Below are positions 12,521-59,000 of a DNA stretch of 64,000 nt, in pieces. The position numbers and the translations under genes were made by a program. The stretch lies in contig CM040758.1 in NCBI GenBank assembly GCA_022829145.1, positions 11,526,128-11,590,127 of the forward strand, written 5' to 3'. Position 1 is the first letter of the stretch. Each line of letters begins with the position of its first letter. Below the pieces are notes generated by a model. The model saw only the letters and a program-made list of their open reading frames with translations. It did not search any database and had not been told where the DNA came from. Source of the stretch: Albula goreensis. Taxonomy: Eukaryota; Chordata; Actinopteri; Albuliformes; Albulidae.

Positions 12521-14954
12521 ATGTGAATATTGGGGCAGGGTGAGGATCAGGCGGCAGTAGCACAGAAGTGTCAGCCTTTGTCAGTAACAGCAGGCCTTCT
12601 TCCTGTGTGACCCACAGAAACAGCAGGACACTTTCATTTTATCATTATTATTTTATCACCAGGAAAGTGTCCTTTATGGCCAGAGCAGTCATTCCTTTGA
12701 CACACCTTTGGCTCATTACAGATGTATGACCTGGCCCACTGCGCGACATTAGCACGGTTGAAAACAGCAAATTGATTCGGGCACAGCCTTTTCATCTGTA
12801 CTGAACTTACATTGGCCAACTACATTTATAACATAACAAGAGGGCCAGATTAATCAATATTCCATTTAATTAATTACAAAATAATATTGAAAATCTACAG
12901 GAAGTAAACAAATATAATTTCCTAGTTTTTTCCTATTAGTTTTGGATTCAATGTACACCCAACCCAGTTAACAACTGTTTCTGTGAGGCAGGGTAAAAAC
13001 ACAAACTCCATTACACAGAGTGCCAGAGGCAGGCTGGGTACTCACCCATGAAAACTGTGTCTGTTTTTGAGGAAACAGACCCTGAGCTGCAATGACAGGT
13101 ATGGTGGCTGCACAGTGACACACAGAGCAGGTAAACTGCTCTCATCGCCCCGAGGGAAGGATAAATTATTAACCCCCACTTACTTCAGCGACACTGGCCA
13201 CAGTGAAGCCATTAAAACTGTTAGCCCACTGAACACATCTGACAGTCTGGATTTTAGAGTCTTTGTCATCAGATCACCCTGACTTTTAAAGAAGAAATGT
13301 GGGTTTTAATATCAAGCCACCTTACTACCACTGGTACTGTCATTCTTCAGAATAAATGAATAGACACTGACATACATTGATAAATAGGTGAGACTTGAAG
13401 GTTTCTTGCCACAAGGATGGTGCATGAAACAGATTAATTTGTCCTCCTGACCTTGGGGGGTGCTGTTCTCCACGGTCCATCCAGCTTTTCTTTATTTCTA
13501 CCTGTGTGCTTGCAAGTCAGACTGAGCTTGGGTGTCTGTCCTCATTGCAACCACTGGAAATCCACTGCATTTAATTAAATCACTACTGTAACCAGAGAAA
13601 ACCATGCTTTATAAATGTATAATAACATAGCACTGTATACTTATTATACAAGTACTATAAAGTCATGTGTATTAGTGTTGATTATATCTCTGATTGTGTA
13701 ACAATGTCTTAAAGGCATATAATCTTGCCTACGCACATAATTAAATCAGTCCATGTAAATTATTGATAATTATTATAATAATGAACTTGCTGCAAACACT
13801 TTGCACATGTTTTGTGATGCGATACGCCATGCTTTCTTTATTCATTCATTTATTATCTTTATATCATCGTTATATTTATTGAATTTGTTGTCTTGAAGCC
13901 CAGGGAGTGAGAAAGTCCAGTTATAAAGATTTCCCCAACTCATAACGAGAGTGTTTCCTCTCCTCTTCTCCTCTCCCATTTCCTCCTCCTCTCTGCTCTT
14001 ACTCTCTTCTAACATCCCTCTTCTTTCCCCATTTCCATTTCCTCCTTCTCAGGCTTTTCTCTCCTGCTCTTTGCTCCTCCCTTCTCCTGTCCTCCTCTCC
14101 TCCCTCCCCCTCTTCTCTCATCATATGGCTGTCTTTCTCACTAGAGCTGACTGATGCAGGTGACATGCTGCTCTCTTGATTTTGTTTGTATCAGATAATA
14201 TGAATCCCCTTTGGGCTCTGTGATTCTGTACTGTTGCTCTGGCTGTTTTACTTTGTTCATCTGCAGTGCAGACACTGATATTACAAGGAACAGTGTCTAA
14301 ACCAAGTTATTCAAGTTTCAATCAAAACAAATCAGTCTCCTTTCCATACTAGCAGGTCTGTCTGAACCTCACCAGACTTCTGTGGGTTTTAAACAATCAC
14401 CTGCAATCAAGAGTAGCAACGTATCTATCAAAGAGATGTGTCTTTTCTTCATTTCATTCTCAATAAAATGATTCCCATGAGGGACGGAGGACAGTGTACA
14501 TAAATTCACACTCACAGAATACCTATGAACTCCACTACACACAAACAAATACACGAAAACAAAGTACATTAAATGAAATGTAAAATCCAAGTGGGTTTGC
14601 AGTTTCATGCATCTTTATGGAGTGCTTACTGGACATTATATAATTTGACACATGGCCTATAAAAACTAGAAGACAGTAAGGATTGTTTGTATGAAATGTA
14701 AAGGCTAATTACAACATGGTTCCTCTAATTAATATAAAACCAGTAGGTCTCTGGGGGGAAAGCTCACCCATGGGTGCAGTGAGTTTGTAGCTTCACAATC
14801 TGAATGATTAACTGTCTTAATCAGGACCTCTTCGGCTCTGGCTTAATTGTGTCCATTTATTCATGGAAGAGATGGCACTGTGCCCACAAGAAACATCCCT
14901 GAGGAACCTCCGGGAGTCTGAGCCAGGTCGAGTATGAGCAATGGCAACACTCAC

Positions 14955-15046
14955 AAATTCAACAATAAACACTCAAACACACATGCACACACTCACACTA
15001 TCTCTCACACACAGACACAGACACACACACGCACACACACACATGC
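14955..15046. repeat. Interrupted CA-rich simple repeat
   Basis: CA dinucleotides broken by CT, GC and AT steps, a degenerating microsatellite. Confidence 0.85.
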
Positions 15047-15674
15047 AAATACACTATTTACTGTTTTAGCAGCAATTCATTTAATTTTATGAGATTGTAT
15101 GCTTCAAATTCTGTCATTTATTACCATATCTATAACAAACATCAGCTGCTTATTGTATAAGTCAAAAATGACTCCAAAAAAAGTCTCCACACTATTACAT
15201 GTACTGTTTAAGAGCAATGTTATGGAAAAATGCACTGTTTTACAGCAATTTTGTGAGACTGCAGCTGGTACTGGATGTATGTGAGAAAATGCATTTCTGT
15301 TTCAGGACTTTTATAAGAGACTGCACTTTTGTTACTTGGGATGAATCAGTTACTCTGAAACAATGAGCACTTTCCTCAATCACTAGTACTAAACCAGTTA
15401 TTTGGTGCATTATCCATTCTTTGGGAAAGATATGCCACAAGAATAAAACACATATATCTGTTTTGAAGATGTCATGAAAACTGGTTATAGAACTTTAATG
15501 AAAAGAAATGAATGGAATGGTTTCGTACATTGAAGTTCATGTGGATGCAAGTGAGACAGGGAAAGATTACTGTGCATGTACTGAAATTGGATGGAAACAT
15601 AACATTACAAGACTTCAGATGGTTTTTGACTCACTACGTGAGTCTCACTGTGTTTTACGGCTCTTCTCTCTGAC

Positions 15675-15737
15675 ACACACACACATTCCTAGATACAGAC
15701 ATACACACATACAAACACACACACACTTACACACTCA
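15675..15737. repeat. Interrupted CA-rich simple repeat
   Basis: CA blocks separated by short ATTC and ATA interruptions. Confidence 0.85.
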
Positions 15738-16522
15738 TTGCTCTGAAGTGAACCTGTCAACACCCATCCGTACCTCCCACCTAATAACCATCAGAACAGA
15801 ATGCAAAACAATTACGGAGAAGCGACCATCATCCATGCGGTGACGAGGAGCCCTTCTGTTCCCATTAAGCATTAGCCATCCCCTCCATGCAATTTTAATG
15901 CCATGGGGGCCACTGAGACACCCTGACACCCCAGTAAAGGTGCCTTTGCTGCTACCTTCAAGCACCACATCAAAGCTTTCCCTCTTTTTATTCTTCAACC
16001 TTGATCCATGCTTGGGGACCAAGCCCCCATGCGTGATTCTCCTCCTCTCCTCTCCTCTCTCTCTCTTTCTCACTCTCAGAGTGTCTCTCCTCCAGTTGCT
16101 GACCCACAGAGGATGGAAGAGATTGTAGAACATTCTTCAAACCAAACTTATCCAGGATCTAATTCTGAAGTAAGTTTTTGCGTTAGTTATGAATGAATAT
16201 TAGCTTTTTTAATTAGGTGGCAAGCAACCAGTCTCAGCTCATCTTACAAACTTAGCTTTGAAATGGTGAGATCGTTAGCACCTTTTTAATCTACTGTTAC
16301 CCGGACTCCACATGAATGCAATACTACTGGCTTCATCAGTCCAAGGGTAAAGTGGTTTTAGGTTGACCAATTTTCATTAGGTTATCATGCCTACTGTTCC
16401 TTTGTACAAAGCATCTAATTCCCACAGTTTGTCATCTTCAAGAGTTATACTCTCCTCTGTTCAGCATTAGATCTCTCAAGCTGTACCATGTAGCCACAGC
16501 TCAGATAACATCACATGGGTTC

Positions 16523-16545
16523 TGTGTGTGTGTGTGTGTGTGTGT
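16523..16545. repeat. (GT)11 microsatellite
   Basis: Nearly perfect GT run. Confidence 0.93.
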
Positions 16546-17979
16546 ATGCATGGTCATTGCATTGCTCTCCTGTCATATCACTGCTTACTCTGTCTGAAAT
16601 TGTGTAGCTTCTAAAGGACAGATGTATTAAAAACGGCCTGTTCGTGGTAATGATTCATCTGTAGATGATGACCTCTCTGCCGTTTCAGAATGACTGAGGA
16701 GTTGAGCACTGTGCCTGAAAAGTTTCCAGTCTCAGGAAACAGACCACAAGTGGAACACCCATGAGATGCATTCTGAGAGAGAACTCACCTGAGTGAATGT
16801 TTTTTTCTCTCTCATCCATCAACTCCCAGAGCTAATCGCTTCCATTAACCTGGACTCAGGACAAGGACCCCAGGGGCCCACCAAACTCATACAGACACAC
16901 ACACACCCACACATGTACTTTCTATTAAGATCCAGAACTCCATCTTACAGTATGATGTTGCTCTTGCCCCCTGAGAGGAAAGGACACTTCTGACTGGTGA
17001 TTTGGAGAAAGGACTCAACAGGATGGGAGCGTTGACTTTAGGACTACATCAATTACTTTACATTTCTGTAGCAGTAGAAGGGATGAGAGAAGTGGGGTGT
17101 TAAATTAGCACTGATAATCCTGTCTCCTTCATTACACTAGGAGACCTCCATTCAGAGTTAAAATAAGGGAAGGCTGGCGGTTGGGTAATGCATTGGCGAT
17201 CTGACAATTAGCTTTTATTAAATATTGTCCACCATTTTTCCTTAGCTTGTTGCTAATAAATTGCTATAAATAACAATACTATGGATAGGAAATTCTGAGT
17301 TAAGAAAAAACACAGTTGAACTGATTCATTGTAATTGTGCCTTCTTAATTTCCAACTCAGATGCAAAAACCATGAATAAACCAAAACGATAAAAATCTGC
17401 TAAACACAATCAACATTAGAGAATGCGTGTCTTGGCAATGTTCATGAAGTGTATACTTTGGGCAACTAGCAACCCCCAAAAAATCAAACTGGTGGTGGTA
17501 AGTGCATTTTATGAAGTAAATATTTTGCTAGCTGTTTGACTGAAAATCTTGCATATTCTTTCACTGATGCAAAAGCATCAAACCGAAACTTTCAATTGCA
17601 CTCATAAAAGTTGAATTCTATAATTCACGCAATTAGATGTCAGTAATAAATGAAAGTAATATGAACAAGTTTTTAATGGGGTGGCAAAATGTACAAAATT
17701 GATGATATTTTCATGTGTAGTTGGCAATGACACTCCCTTCCCATTATGCTACTACATAAGTTAACGGACGCAATTATTTGCAATGATAAAAGCAGCATTT
17801 ATGAGAACCATCCCTTCCTTACTCGCAGTGTCCTCCCATTGAGCAGATTTATGAGTTAATAAGTCAAGGAAAGTTTATAGCACAAAATGAGACTGGTCAA
17901 TTTAAAAAGGGAGGATGTAAGGATAAATAGCAACCTTTTCTGTTCTCAGAAAAAGACATCTGCTTTATATTGTCCTTTT

Positions 17980-21995
<4,016 letters not shown>

Positions 21996-22016
21996 GAAGT
22001 GAACTGGAGCTTAACT
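21996..22016 (+). repeat. Left 21-bp direct repeat flanking tRNA cassette B
   Basis: GAAGTGAACTGGAGCTTAACT recurs at 22677-22697 with one mismatch (A for G at the eleventh base). The two copies sit immediately outside the region of similarity to cassette A, as target-site duplications would. Confidence 0.85.
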
Positions 22017-22676
<660 letters not shown>

Positions 22677-22697
22677 GAAGTGAACTAGAGCTTAACT
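22677..22697 (+). repeat. Right 21-bp direct repeat flanking tRNA cassette B
   Basis: GAAGTGAACTAGAGCTTAACT, the partner of 21996-22016 with one mismatch. The sequence beyond each repeat differs, so the repeat ends are sharp. Confidence 0.85.
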
Positions 22698-24283
22698 CAT
22701 GACTGTGGACTGTACAGAGCTCTGACTGTAGAAATACAGCTGGTCACTTGCATCCCCTCTGAATGCATGAATCCCTTTGCCATATCTAATAAGTTTGATT
22801 TTGTGGACTCTGTCATTTATATATTACTTCCAGGAGCTTAGTAAACAGCCAGCCAACCATGTTAGCTTGCTACAGCCTGCCAATTCCATTATTACTGAGG
22901 TAGTACTCTCCAACACTTCAGCCTGTTAATACAATAAGCCATCGACACATTGCTATTCTCAAATACTTCTATTTCTGAGGTCATTGAAGAATTTGAACAT
23001 TGGTACTTGCTACTTCAGTTTGTGAGCTCATTAAGGCAACAACACATTGAAACTCTCCAATGATTCAGAACCCTGGTGAATCACTGTCATCCAGAGATTG
23101 TTCCTCCAACATGAAAGTACTTCTACTTCACTCCCCTCCCTTCCTCTCTCTTCTCCTGCCCATATCTAAATCTTTGCTGATTTGTGAAAAAGACGACTGT
23201 GTTGCCTTGTGACATGGCGGATGAAACGCAAAAGTCTGCATGCGTCCCGGAGCACGGCAGATGAAAGTGATCATGTGACAATCATGGAATGCAGTCTGGC
23301 GTTCCTGACGGCGCGGCTGGTGCAGGCGTGAAACGCCTCTGACAGGAACTGTGATTAGGACTAAATACTAAAGCACTGAGCTCCGCAGCCAAGACCAAAG
23401 ACAACGTACCGTTTCTATGAAGCAAACTTCTCATAAACGTGCACTGTGAAAAGACACTGTCTGCCTGGGAGTCCTCCTTGGAACAGAGACACTGGCACTT
23501 CTCTGCATACAAAACATACACCATTTGTAGCAAGAGATTGCTGTGTAAATCTCATTGCTTTTGCATTTGTGCAGCCATGTATTCTTATCTTAGTGAATAT
23601 TAATTTACACAGAGCAATATCAATCAATTCACATGACATACTACATGCACTCACTGAAAAAACATTCTATTTCTGAAAATGAATAAAAGGAGGTATGAAT
23701 GTACAACATTGTCCCATTTCCAAATCCTGCCGCAGAACTTTAAGAGTGAAATCCCCAAAATAAGAGGATGGGCTGTGTTTATTTGTCTTCCCTGGTAATA
23801 GCAAGTAAAGATACATTTTTGTCTGGGGGACATTTACATGTCTCTTTTTCCCCACTATGAATATCACTTTTGACCAGCTGCGCAGACACCTGCCATTCTG
23901 CAACACATAGAATTTGACCCAGTCCAGTTCAAAACATGCGGTTCAGTACTGTTTAATGCATTTGCTTATATTATTTTACACATATCTTTTTACTTTAAGT
24001 TTGAAGGGGGATAAACTGAAAGATACACCAAAAATTCAGGTAGTAAGATGTTTTAGGTTGTTGATTGTTACCAAAAAAAAATTTAAAGAACAAAAAAATA
24101 TCAACATAGCAAACTTTATTGCTTCAGGGATAAGCTTAAATGAAGCAAGCGTCAAACTGTCCAATGTGCTCTGTAGAAAGTTGCATGTCTTATATTTAAA
24201 TATATCTTCAACAGCGGCACCATGTTTTCTCTGACACCATGCCACAGATGAAGTATGCATTCAACACAGGCATATTATAAAGG

Positions 24284-24345
24284 GTCTAATTTTCTAAACA
24301 GCTGTAATATTGTTAGGTGTAATATTCTAAACAGCTATGATATTG
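24284..24345. repeat. Short tandem duplication, about 32-bp unit
   Basis: TTCTAAACAGCTGTAATATTG is followed about 32 bases later by a copy differing at two positions. Confidence 0.75.
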
Positions 24346-25007
24346 TAATGGTTCTAACATTATAAACACATGCAGGCATACACGCACTACACTCACGCAG
24401 ACACACTTATGGACACACACAGTGTCTCCCCATATGGCAGCTGTGGCTTCTCTCTCAGGTACCGTAACGCTCATTATCATTCAACAACGACAAAATGCTA
24501 AACGCAGCTCAGACAGGCGCCACCGAAGACATTTGTAAAACCTGTGTTCTTCAAAGTAGCTGACTTGTGTGTCCCTGCAAGGGAGCTGTAAGATGTGTGC
24601 CTTTCCCTGTTAAAATCAAAGATGGTGTGCGAGTGGCACATGCGACAGTTCTGCTACCATGGCAGGAGGGCGGAGACCAAACCGTTTCTTGAATTCTCAA
24701 CAGCACGACCGCCGTGGCTTCCATACTCTCCCCCTGCTGGGGCTTGTCACTAGCTTCCTGAATTTTTTATGCCAGGTATTTGTATGATCAAGGTTTGCGG
24801 TTTATAGGGACAGCGAACCCCTTATGTTTGATTAGATTCTATTTTCAAACTCTGTATGGCACAAACAACCTGTTCATGCAGACAAGTGACGGTTTATTGC
24901 CACCCCACAGGCAGCTCCACCATTTGAAATGTTACACATCTCAATTAACAGTACTATGTTGTAACTGCTCCTACTACTACTTTCTCAAGCACACTCTCAA
25001 ATCACAT

Positions 25008-25008
25008 G

Positions 25009-25045
<37 letters not shown>
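25008..25045. repeat. (TA)n/(CA)n compound microsatellite
   Basis: About 12 TA dinucleotides grade into about 7 CA dinucleotides. Confidence 0.95.
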
Positions 25046-25787
25046 GTGCATTTGCACAGAAAAATTAATACAAAGCAAATAAGGGGTATTATTTTTTCCA
25101 AAGAGAACAGCAACCGATTTTGATTTCATAAATGGCATGTCTCTTGCAACTATTGGGGCAGATACTGCTCAGTAAATGATAACCTTTTATATCAATTTAC
25201 TTGATTCCTGGCATATCTATGCTGTTATATATTGATCAATGATGTAAGTCTGTTTCAACCACGTTATCTATTTACTGACCCCAGGTTCAGGCTACCCAAA
25301 ACCAATGCTCTGAGAACCAGTTGGGGTGGGCCTACGTAGAACTTCCTGTATTAAAATAGCACAAGGTTTCAAAATGACATCACATATTTAAGAAATTACT
25401 TCTCTCAACAAGCCAAAGTCTTAGCTGGCTTTGCTTTGTTCTGACTTCTTTTCAGTACACTGAAAAAATGAGAATTTCACTTAACTTTCCAGAATTAACG
25501 TTACATTTTAAACACTGTTAATTCCCCCTGCCTCTGCCACTACATACCATACCTCTATTTGCTACGCCCTATTATTCTCATAGAAACTCTGTGCAATGCC
25601 AGGAAACTACTTATCTAAGGCTATTATAAACACATGGTATGCTGTAGTATTGTATTCTGAGATGTGTTGGCTATCATTAGAGACTCTTCATTACTGTTTC
25701 TCCCTTGGCTAACCACTGGTACAATAATATAACAGGTATTGCGGCTGCAACGGATACAAGGAACGTCCGTCTGAATGATCGACAGCG

Positions 25788-25842
25788 ATTGCCAAGGATA
25801 AATCAGCAGCGTTCTGTTGTGCCTTGTTGCTAGGGCCGTAAA
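25788..25842 (+). promoter_or_regulatory. Candidate RFX X-box pair in the cntln promoter
   Basis: ATTGCCAAGGATA (25788-25800) and GTTGCTAGGGCCGTAAAC (from 25826) each resemble the RFX X-box, an imperfect palindrome of GTTGCC and GGCAAC halves. A GCTAGCAAC half-site follows near 25959. RFX factors drive many centriole and cilium genes, so this would suit centlein. The matches are imperfect and the transcription start is not known; this is inference. Confidence 0.4.
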
Positions 25843-26044
25843 CACTGGCTTTAGTGCTGCAAAATGTGAAAACAAAGGAACAATTTACGGCAGAAAACAG
25901 CGCGCCCGTTTGAAAGAACCAGCCACTGTGGAAGCTGGCAAGCTGCCTGGCTACTGGCTAGCAACCGTACACGCACTTAGAGGTTGTGGGCAGTCTTCGG
26001 TAGACACGGCAGCCATAAAGAATCAAATAAAGCATAGTTTTAAC
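25800..26044 (+). other. cntln: Inferred non-coding exon 1 (5' UTR) of cntln
   Basis: The first coding exon is preceded by a good acceptor (TTTTTAG, ending 26677) only 7 nt before the ATG, so an upstream leader exon is needed. The best donor upstream is AAC|GTAAGT at 26045. The 5' end is a guess. A start-stop ATG-TGA lies at 25864 and would be a minimal uORF if transcribed. An alternative donor at 26641 would leave an intron of only 37 bp and is unlikely with this acceptor. Confidence 0.5.
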
Positions 26045-26684
26045 GTAAGTTGATCTTATTTGACCGAGACTGTGGAGGCTAATCGTTAAATTATTCATCT
26101 TTGGCCGGTCATCGTCTATGTTTTCAAAGGTGGCTTATTAGTGATTAACTATCCAGCCAAGCTACCTGTTGATTCCGACTAACTGCAATGTATCCTAGCC
26201 TCGTGTGTACATACTTGTATATACTCTAGAGGTTTCAAACACAGTCCACTTTCTGATAGTGACATGTATTCGAATAGCAGTTGTCTGTTTTTAGATAGTT
26301 ATCTACCTAACTTTTACAATAGCGAAACATTCAGAGGTGCTGACGTTTGCTACAAATCAAAACAAGCCATCTGTCGTTAAGAAGATGAATGTCTGAGTAC
26401 CTTGAAAGCTAGCTGGATGTCATCCATTATATAACTGATTGCGCACGAAAGCATTGTACTAGAAAAATAAGGCTAGCTTGTAATTTGTCTAGATAGGTTA
26501 CTGGGTACAGTGACTTTGGAGGCTAGCAACGATAAATGTCAGGAAAAGAAACAGGAAGTACGCTGAAAAGTAACTGAAGTGTGTTCCGCGGAAAGTGTGG
26601 TACATTGAGCTCATAAATAAAAGTAGCCAAACTAAATTAGGTAAGTAATGAGACTAACGTTATTTCTCCCTTTTTAGTACTACC

Positions 26685-55757
<29,073 letters not shown>

Positions 55758-56025
55758 CTCAGCCATCACTGACATCTCAGCCACCCAACGCTGTCTGAGT
55801 CTATGCTGAGCTCATAGCACATCCACTGTTACGGTCCAAGCAGATATCATTTTATATCTGTGAAGCATGAGGGCATTAAAAAATCTGAATTACTTTCAAC
55901 ATCAGTAGTCAACACGAGGGAGGTGCTCCACTTAGCAAACACTGAGTAATCATGCTTGTTGTTTCTCTAGCTGTATTTTACTGTTGTTTATGCAATATGT
56001 TATGTATTTTGAATATTTGTTTTTA

Positions 56026-56031
56026 AATAAA
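56026..56031 (+). terminator. cntln polyadenylation signal AATAAA
   Basis: Canonical AATAAA about 270 bp after the stop codon, followed within 30-50 bp by GT-rich sequence (GGTTAATGCGTGGTCAG). It gives a 3' UTR of roughly 290 nt. Confidence 0.85.
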
Positions 56032-56049
56032 ACAGACAATATGCATTGC

Positions 56050-59000
56050 TTATGGTTAATGCGTGGTCAGTTGGGAAATTTCAGTTCTGGGTGAGAGCAG
56101 AGTTTCATTGAGAGCAGTCAAGATAGTGGATGGGACTCAGGAAATTAGTTATGATGTGTTATGAGGTTGGTTGTTTTGGTCAAAAAAGTTGAAAAGTGAA
56201 GACTTAAAAGATAGTGGTCAGGGAATAACAAGTCATGCAAGCCACATCACTTTGACACCAGTAGACAGTGGAAAATATAGTAGAACAGTGGTCTGTAGTT
56301 TCCTCTGTCCTTAAAATATAGGCATATTGAAAGCCAATCCAAGTTTGAATAGGAGCCAACGATAAGGTCCCAATGTCAGGCCTCTACATTCAAATGGCAC
56401 TCTTCCGCTTGTCCTTCACTGAAACTTAAAACCTTGGAGAATTTCTTCTGTCAAAAAAATGTACAGTCCATGTGTGAATAGGATCTGTGAATGTATGCGC
56501 ACAGATTTGAGTAGATCAATAGATGCATACCTTATTAATGTTAATATATTCATTCATTAATATTAATTAACTTATTTATTGTAATGTACTCTGTTGTTTT
56601 GTCTTTGTTCTCCATATATTTATCAATAGCCTATGATTAAATCTGGTTTAACTGTAAAAATAAAAACACAGAACCTCTTCGGTCAGGTACATGTATGAAT
56701 GAGTAATTTATTTTATTGAGTTGTTGAATATAATGTAATATGATTGAAATAACCATGTGATGTACTGTTTGCATATTCCTGTATAAATTCCCACAGCTCT
56801 TTGAGCCTGGGCTATGATAGTGGATGGTTTGTAATTTCTCTTATCTGCTTTTGACCCTATGAAAGAAAATCACATTACCAAGCAGTGCATCCTGCAAATA
56901 TCCTATATGAGCATGGTTGACACAAAACGTGTTCCTTTTGATCTGCCTTTCATCAACTCAATAAATCCATTCAGAAATATACCCGGATGAACAGTTAGTG
57001 TTTTTCACATTGTAGCCATTCCTCAATCCGAGGTGTTACCACCCACTGGACAGCAGCCATATTTACTAAAACCCAGCCTAATTTTACTGCTCACTGTAAT
57101 GTTATATTTGCTCTTTTAAGGAGTTTACAGATGTTAAAATACAACATGTATACACAGTAGATACCATAAGGGAAGTGAGAATTATGTTATTATCAAAGAG
57201 CATTGGCCTTTGTCAGATTGTACCTATCATTGTATTTCATTGAAATGTTTTCTTTGTTTTTCCTTGCTTCGATCTTTCTTGTGTAAAGCCAACCTTATTT
57301 GAAATTATCCATTCAGGAATTAAAAATAATTCAACTTCTTTTATTTTTGGGTGAAACTTATGCTAATGGAATGGCTTTCCTTTATCTTTTTCACAATGAA
57401 GGATTAACCCAGGACTGTAACACTGCAACTCAGGGACCAATTTATCTGGGATCCATGAGGAACAGGCCCCTGTGTCTAATTAACATTAATTAACATAGTT
57501 TGCATCTTTTCTTCTCTGAATACCCGGGGGCCAGCTATTGTCAATATTTGTCCCATATGCATGTGAAGTACTGAGTCACTGTCCTAAAGCTTGATGCTGC
57601 TAATGACAAATATTAATACTGTAATTCACTAAGGGACCAGAAGGAGGAAGGGAAATAGTTAGCTGTTTTCATGGACTGATTTATTTTTGTGATGCAGAAT
57701 GCATACTGAAAGCCTTTGCTTTTGTGTTAGCTGATGGACCTGTGTGCTCTCTGTATGACATAATTGAAGTATACTCATTCCTTGTCTAAGGTTCATTTGT
57801 TTTACTGCACTACTGCTCAGTGCAGGTCCTGACGGAGCCGACTCTTCAGATCTAAGCTGAGAGCATATATGATCTGATCTGCTGTGCAAGAGCGTCACTA
57901 ATGCATATTCTTGCAGGTCCAGTTAAAGAGGTGTCCTCAGGGACTGACTTTGATGGCCTTCTCCAAATGCAGAGTACACCCACTTTATAATGCATGATGA
58001 ACATGGCACCAGCAGTTTTTAGTAGTTTTACATTTCCGTATTTAATATTGCAAATGTATACATTTTAATACATTTATTTACCAAATGCTCATGGATCTTC
58101 TTTTTTCCTCAAGCTTGGAATTCCTGGCTGTATTTTGAAGCCCATTTCATCAGTGTTCTGTCCGCAAAAGAGTAAAGACAAGCATGCACTCTGCAAGTCA
58201 CCTGATCAGCCAGGGGAGTCACTTTGTGCAATGGTATTATGTCATTCCTGTGGGTTCCTCCGGGGCACTAACAATTACAACTTTGGATATTGTATCTATA
58301 AACTCACTCACTGCTAAATACGGATACCCCCATTAAGTGCACACATCCTTGTGTAAGAAACTGATATTTTTGTATCGAATAATCAATACTGTACTTACTG
58401 AAAATTCACCTTTGTGTTTGAGATTTTCTTGAGTTAGCTATAGATACGCTCACAAATAAGTGAGGAGTATCACTGACTTCGCCATTTCAAATTTGATCCA
58501 AGGTGCTCTGTTCAATTTGATAATTAGTTCCAAGCTGATTGGCAAATCATTTTAAATGTCATAATCTGTTATGCCCAAGAACTAAAACAGATGTTATGTT
58601 CTAATTGCACAAAGATTGTGTTATTTCATTTGACAGCTGCAGTAACACATGCATTTCCATAACTACGTGGTAAAAAAAACTCATATTGCAATTTAATCTA
58701 TGCAAATGAATCCATCAGAGGCAAGCTTTGATATGTATCTCTCAGTTCTACCACATGATGGTGCTCAATACAAGCATTTGCTCTGTTTCACAAACAGACC
58801 ATTTAAAAATAGAAAAAAACTGGCTATTCTAAATTGAAGGGGAAAGGGATAAGCATTAAAACAAATATTTTCATGTTTAAGCCTTCTTTGTGAGAGCACA
58901 CAATACAGAGGTGTTATTTTGTGAGATGCTGGTTCACCTAATCATCAGAATCAGAATCAATCTAATCATATCCTGTGATGGGGCTGTTCCTGAACAGTGA

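Larger units (their letters stand above)
8858..17979. other. Non-coding stretch between the bnc2 exon and the first tRNA cassette
   Basis: It probably includes upstream bnc2 sequence and promoter regions, but I could not find the first bnc2 coding exon on the minus strand. It holds CT and CA microsatellites, a C/T-rich tract near 13.96-14.12 kb and several mixed-composition blocks that could be conserved regulatory elements (for example 10430-10640, 14800-14930, 15860-16000 and 17150-17260). No convincing protein-coding gene is visible; the open frames are short and low in complexity. Confidence 0.6.
22698..25780. other. Non-coding stretch upstream of cntln
   Basis: Holds a GC-richer block at 23170-23400, a two-copy short tandem repeat at 24284-24345, a TA/CA microsatellite at 25008-25045 and AT-rich unique sequence. 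I see no supported gene on either strand. The first exon of bnc2 was looked for here and not found. Confidence 0.6.

Noticed and set aside
15735..16133. 132-codon minus-strand frame
   Set aside because: Partly driven by a CT-rich stretch read as Arg/Glu; no basonuclin similarity and no convincing splice sites around it.
25817..26053. 78-codon frame over the inferred cntln leader exon
   Set aside because: It begins at TTG rather than ATG and runs out of frame with the centlein start; treated as untranslated leader.
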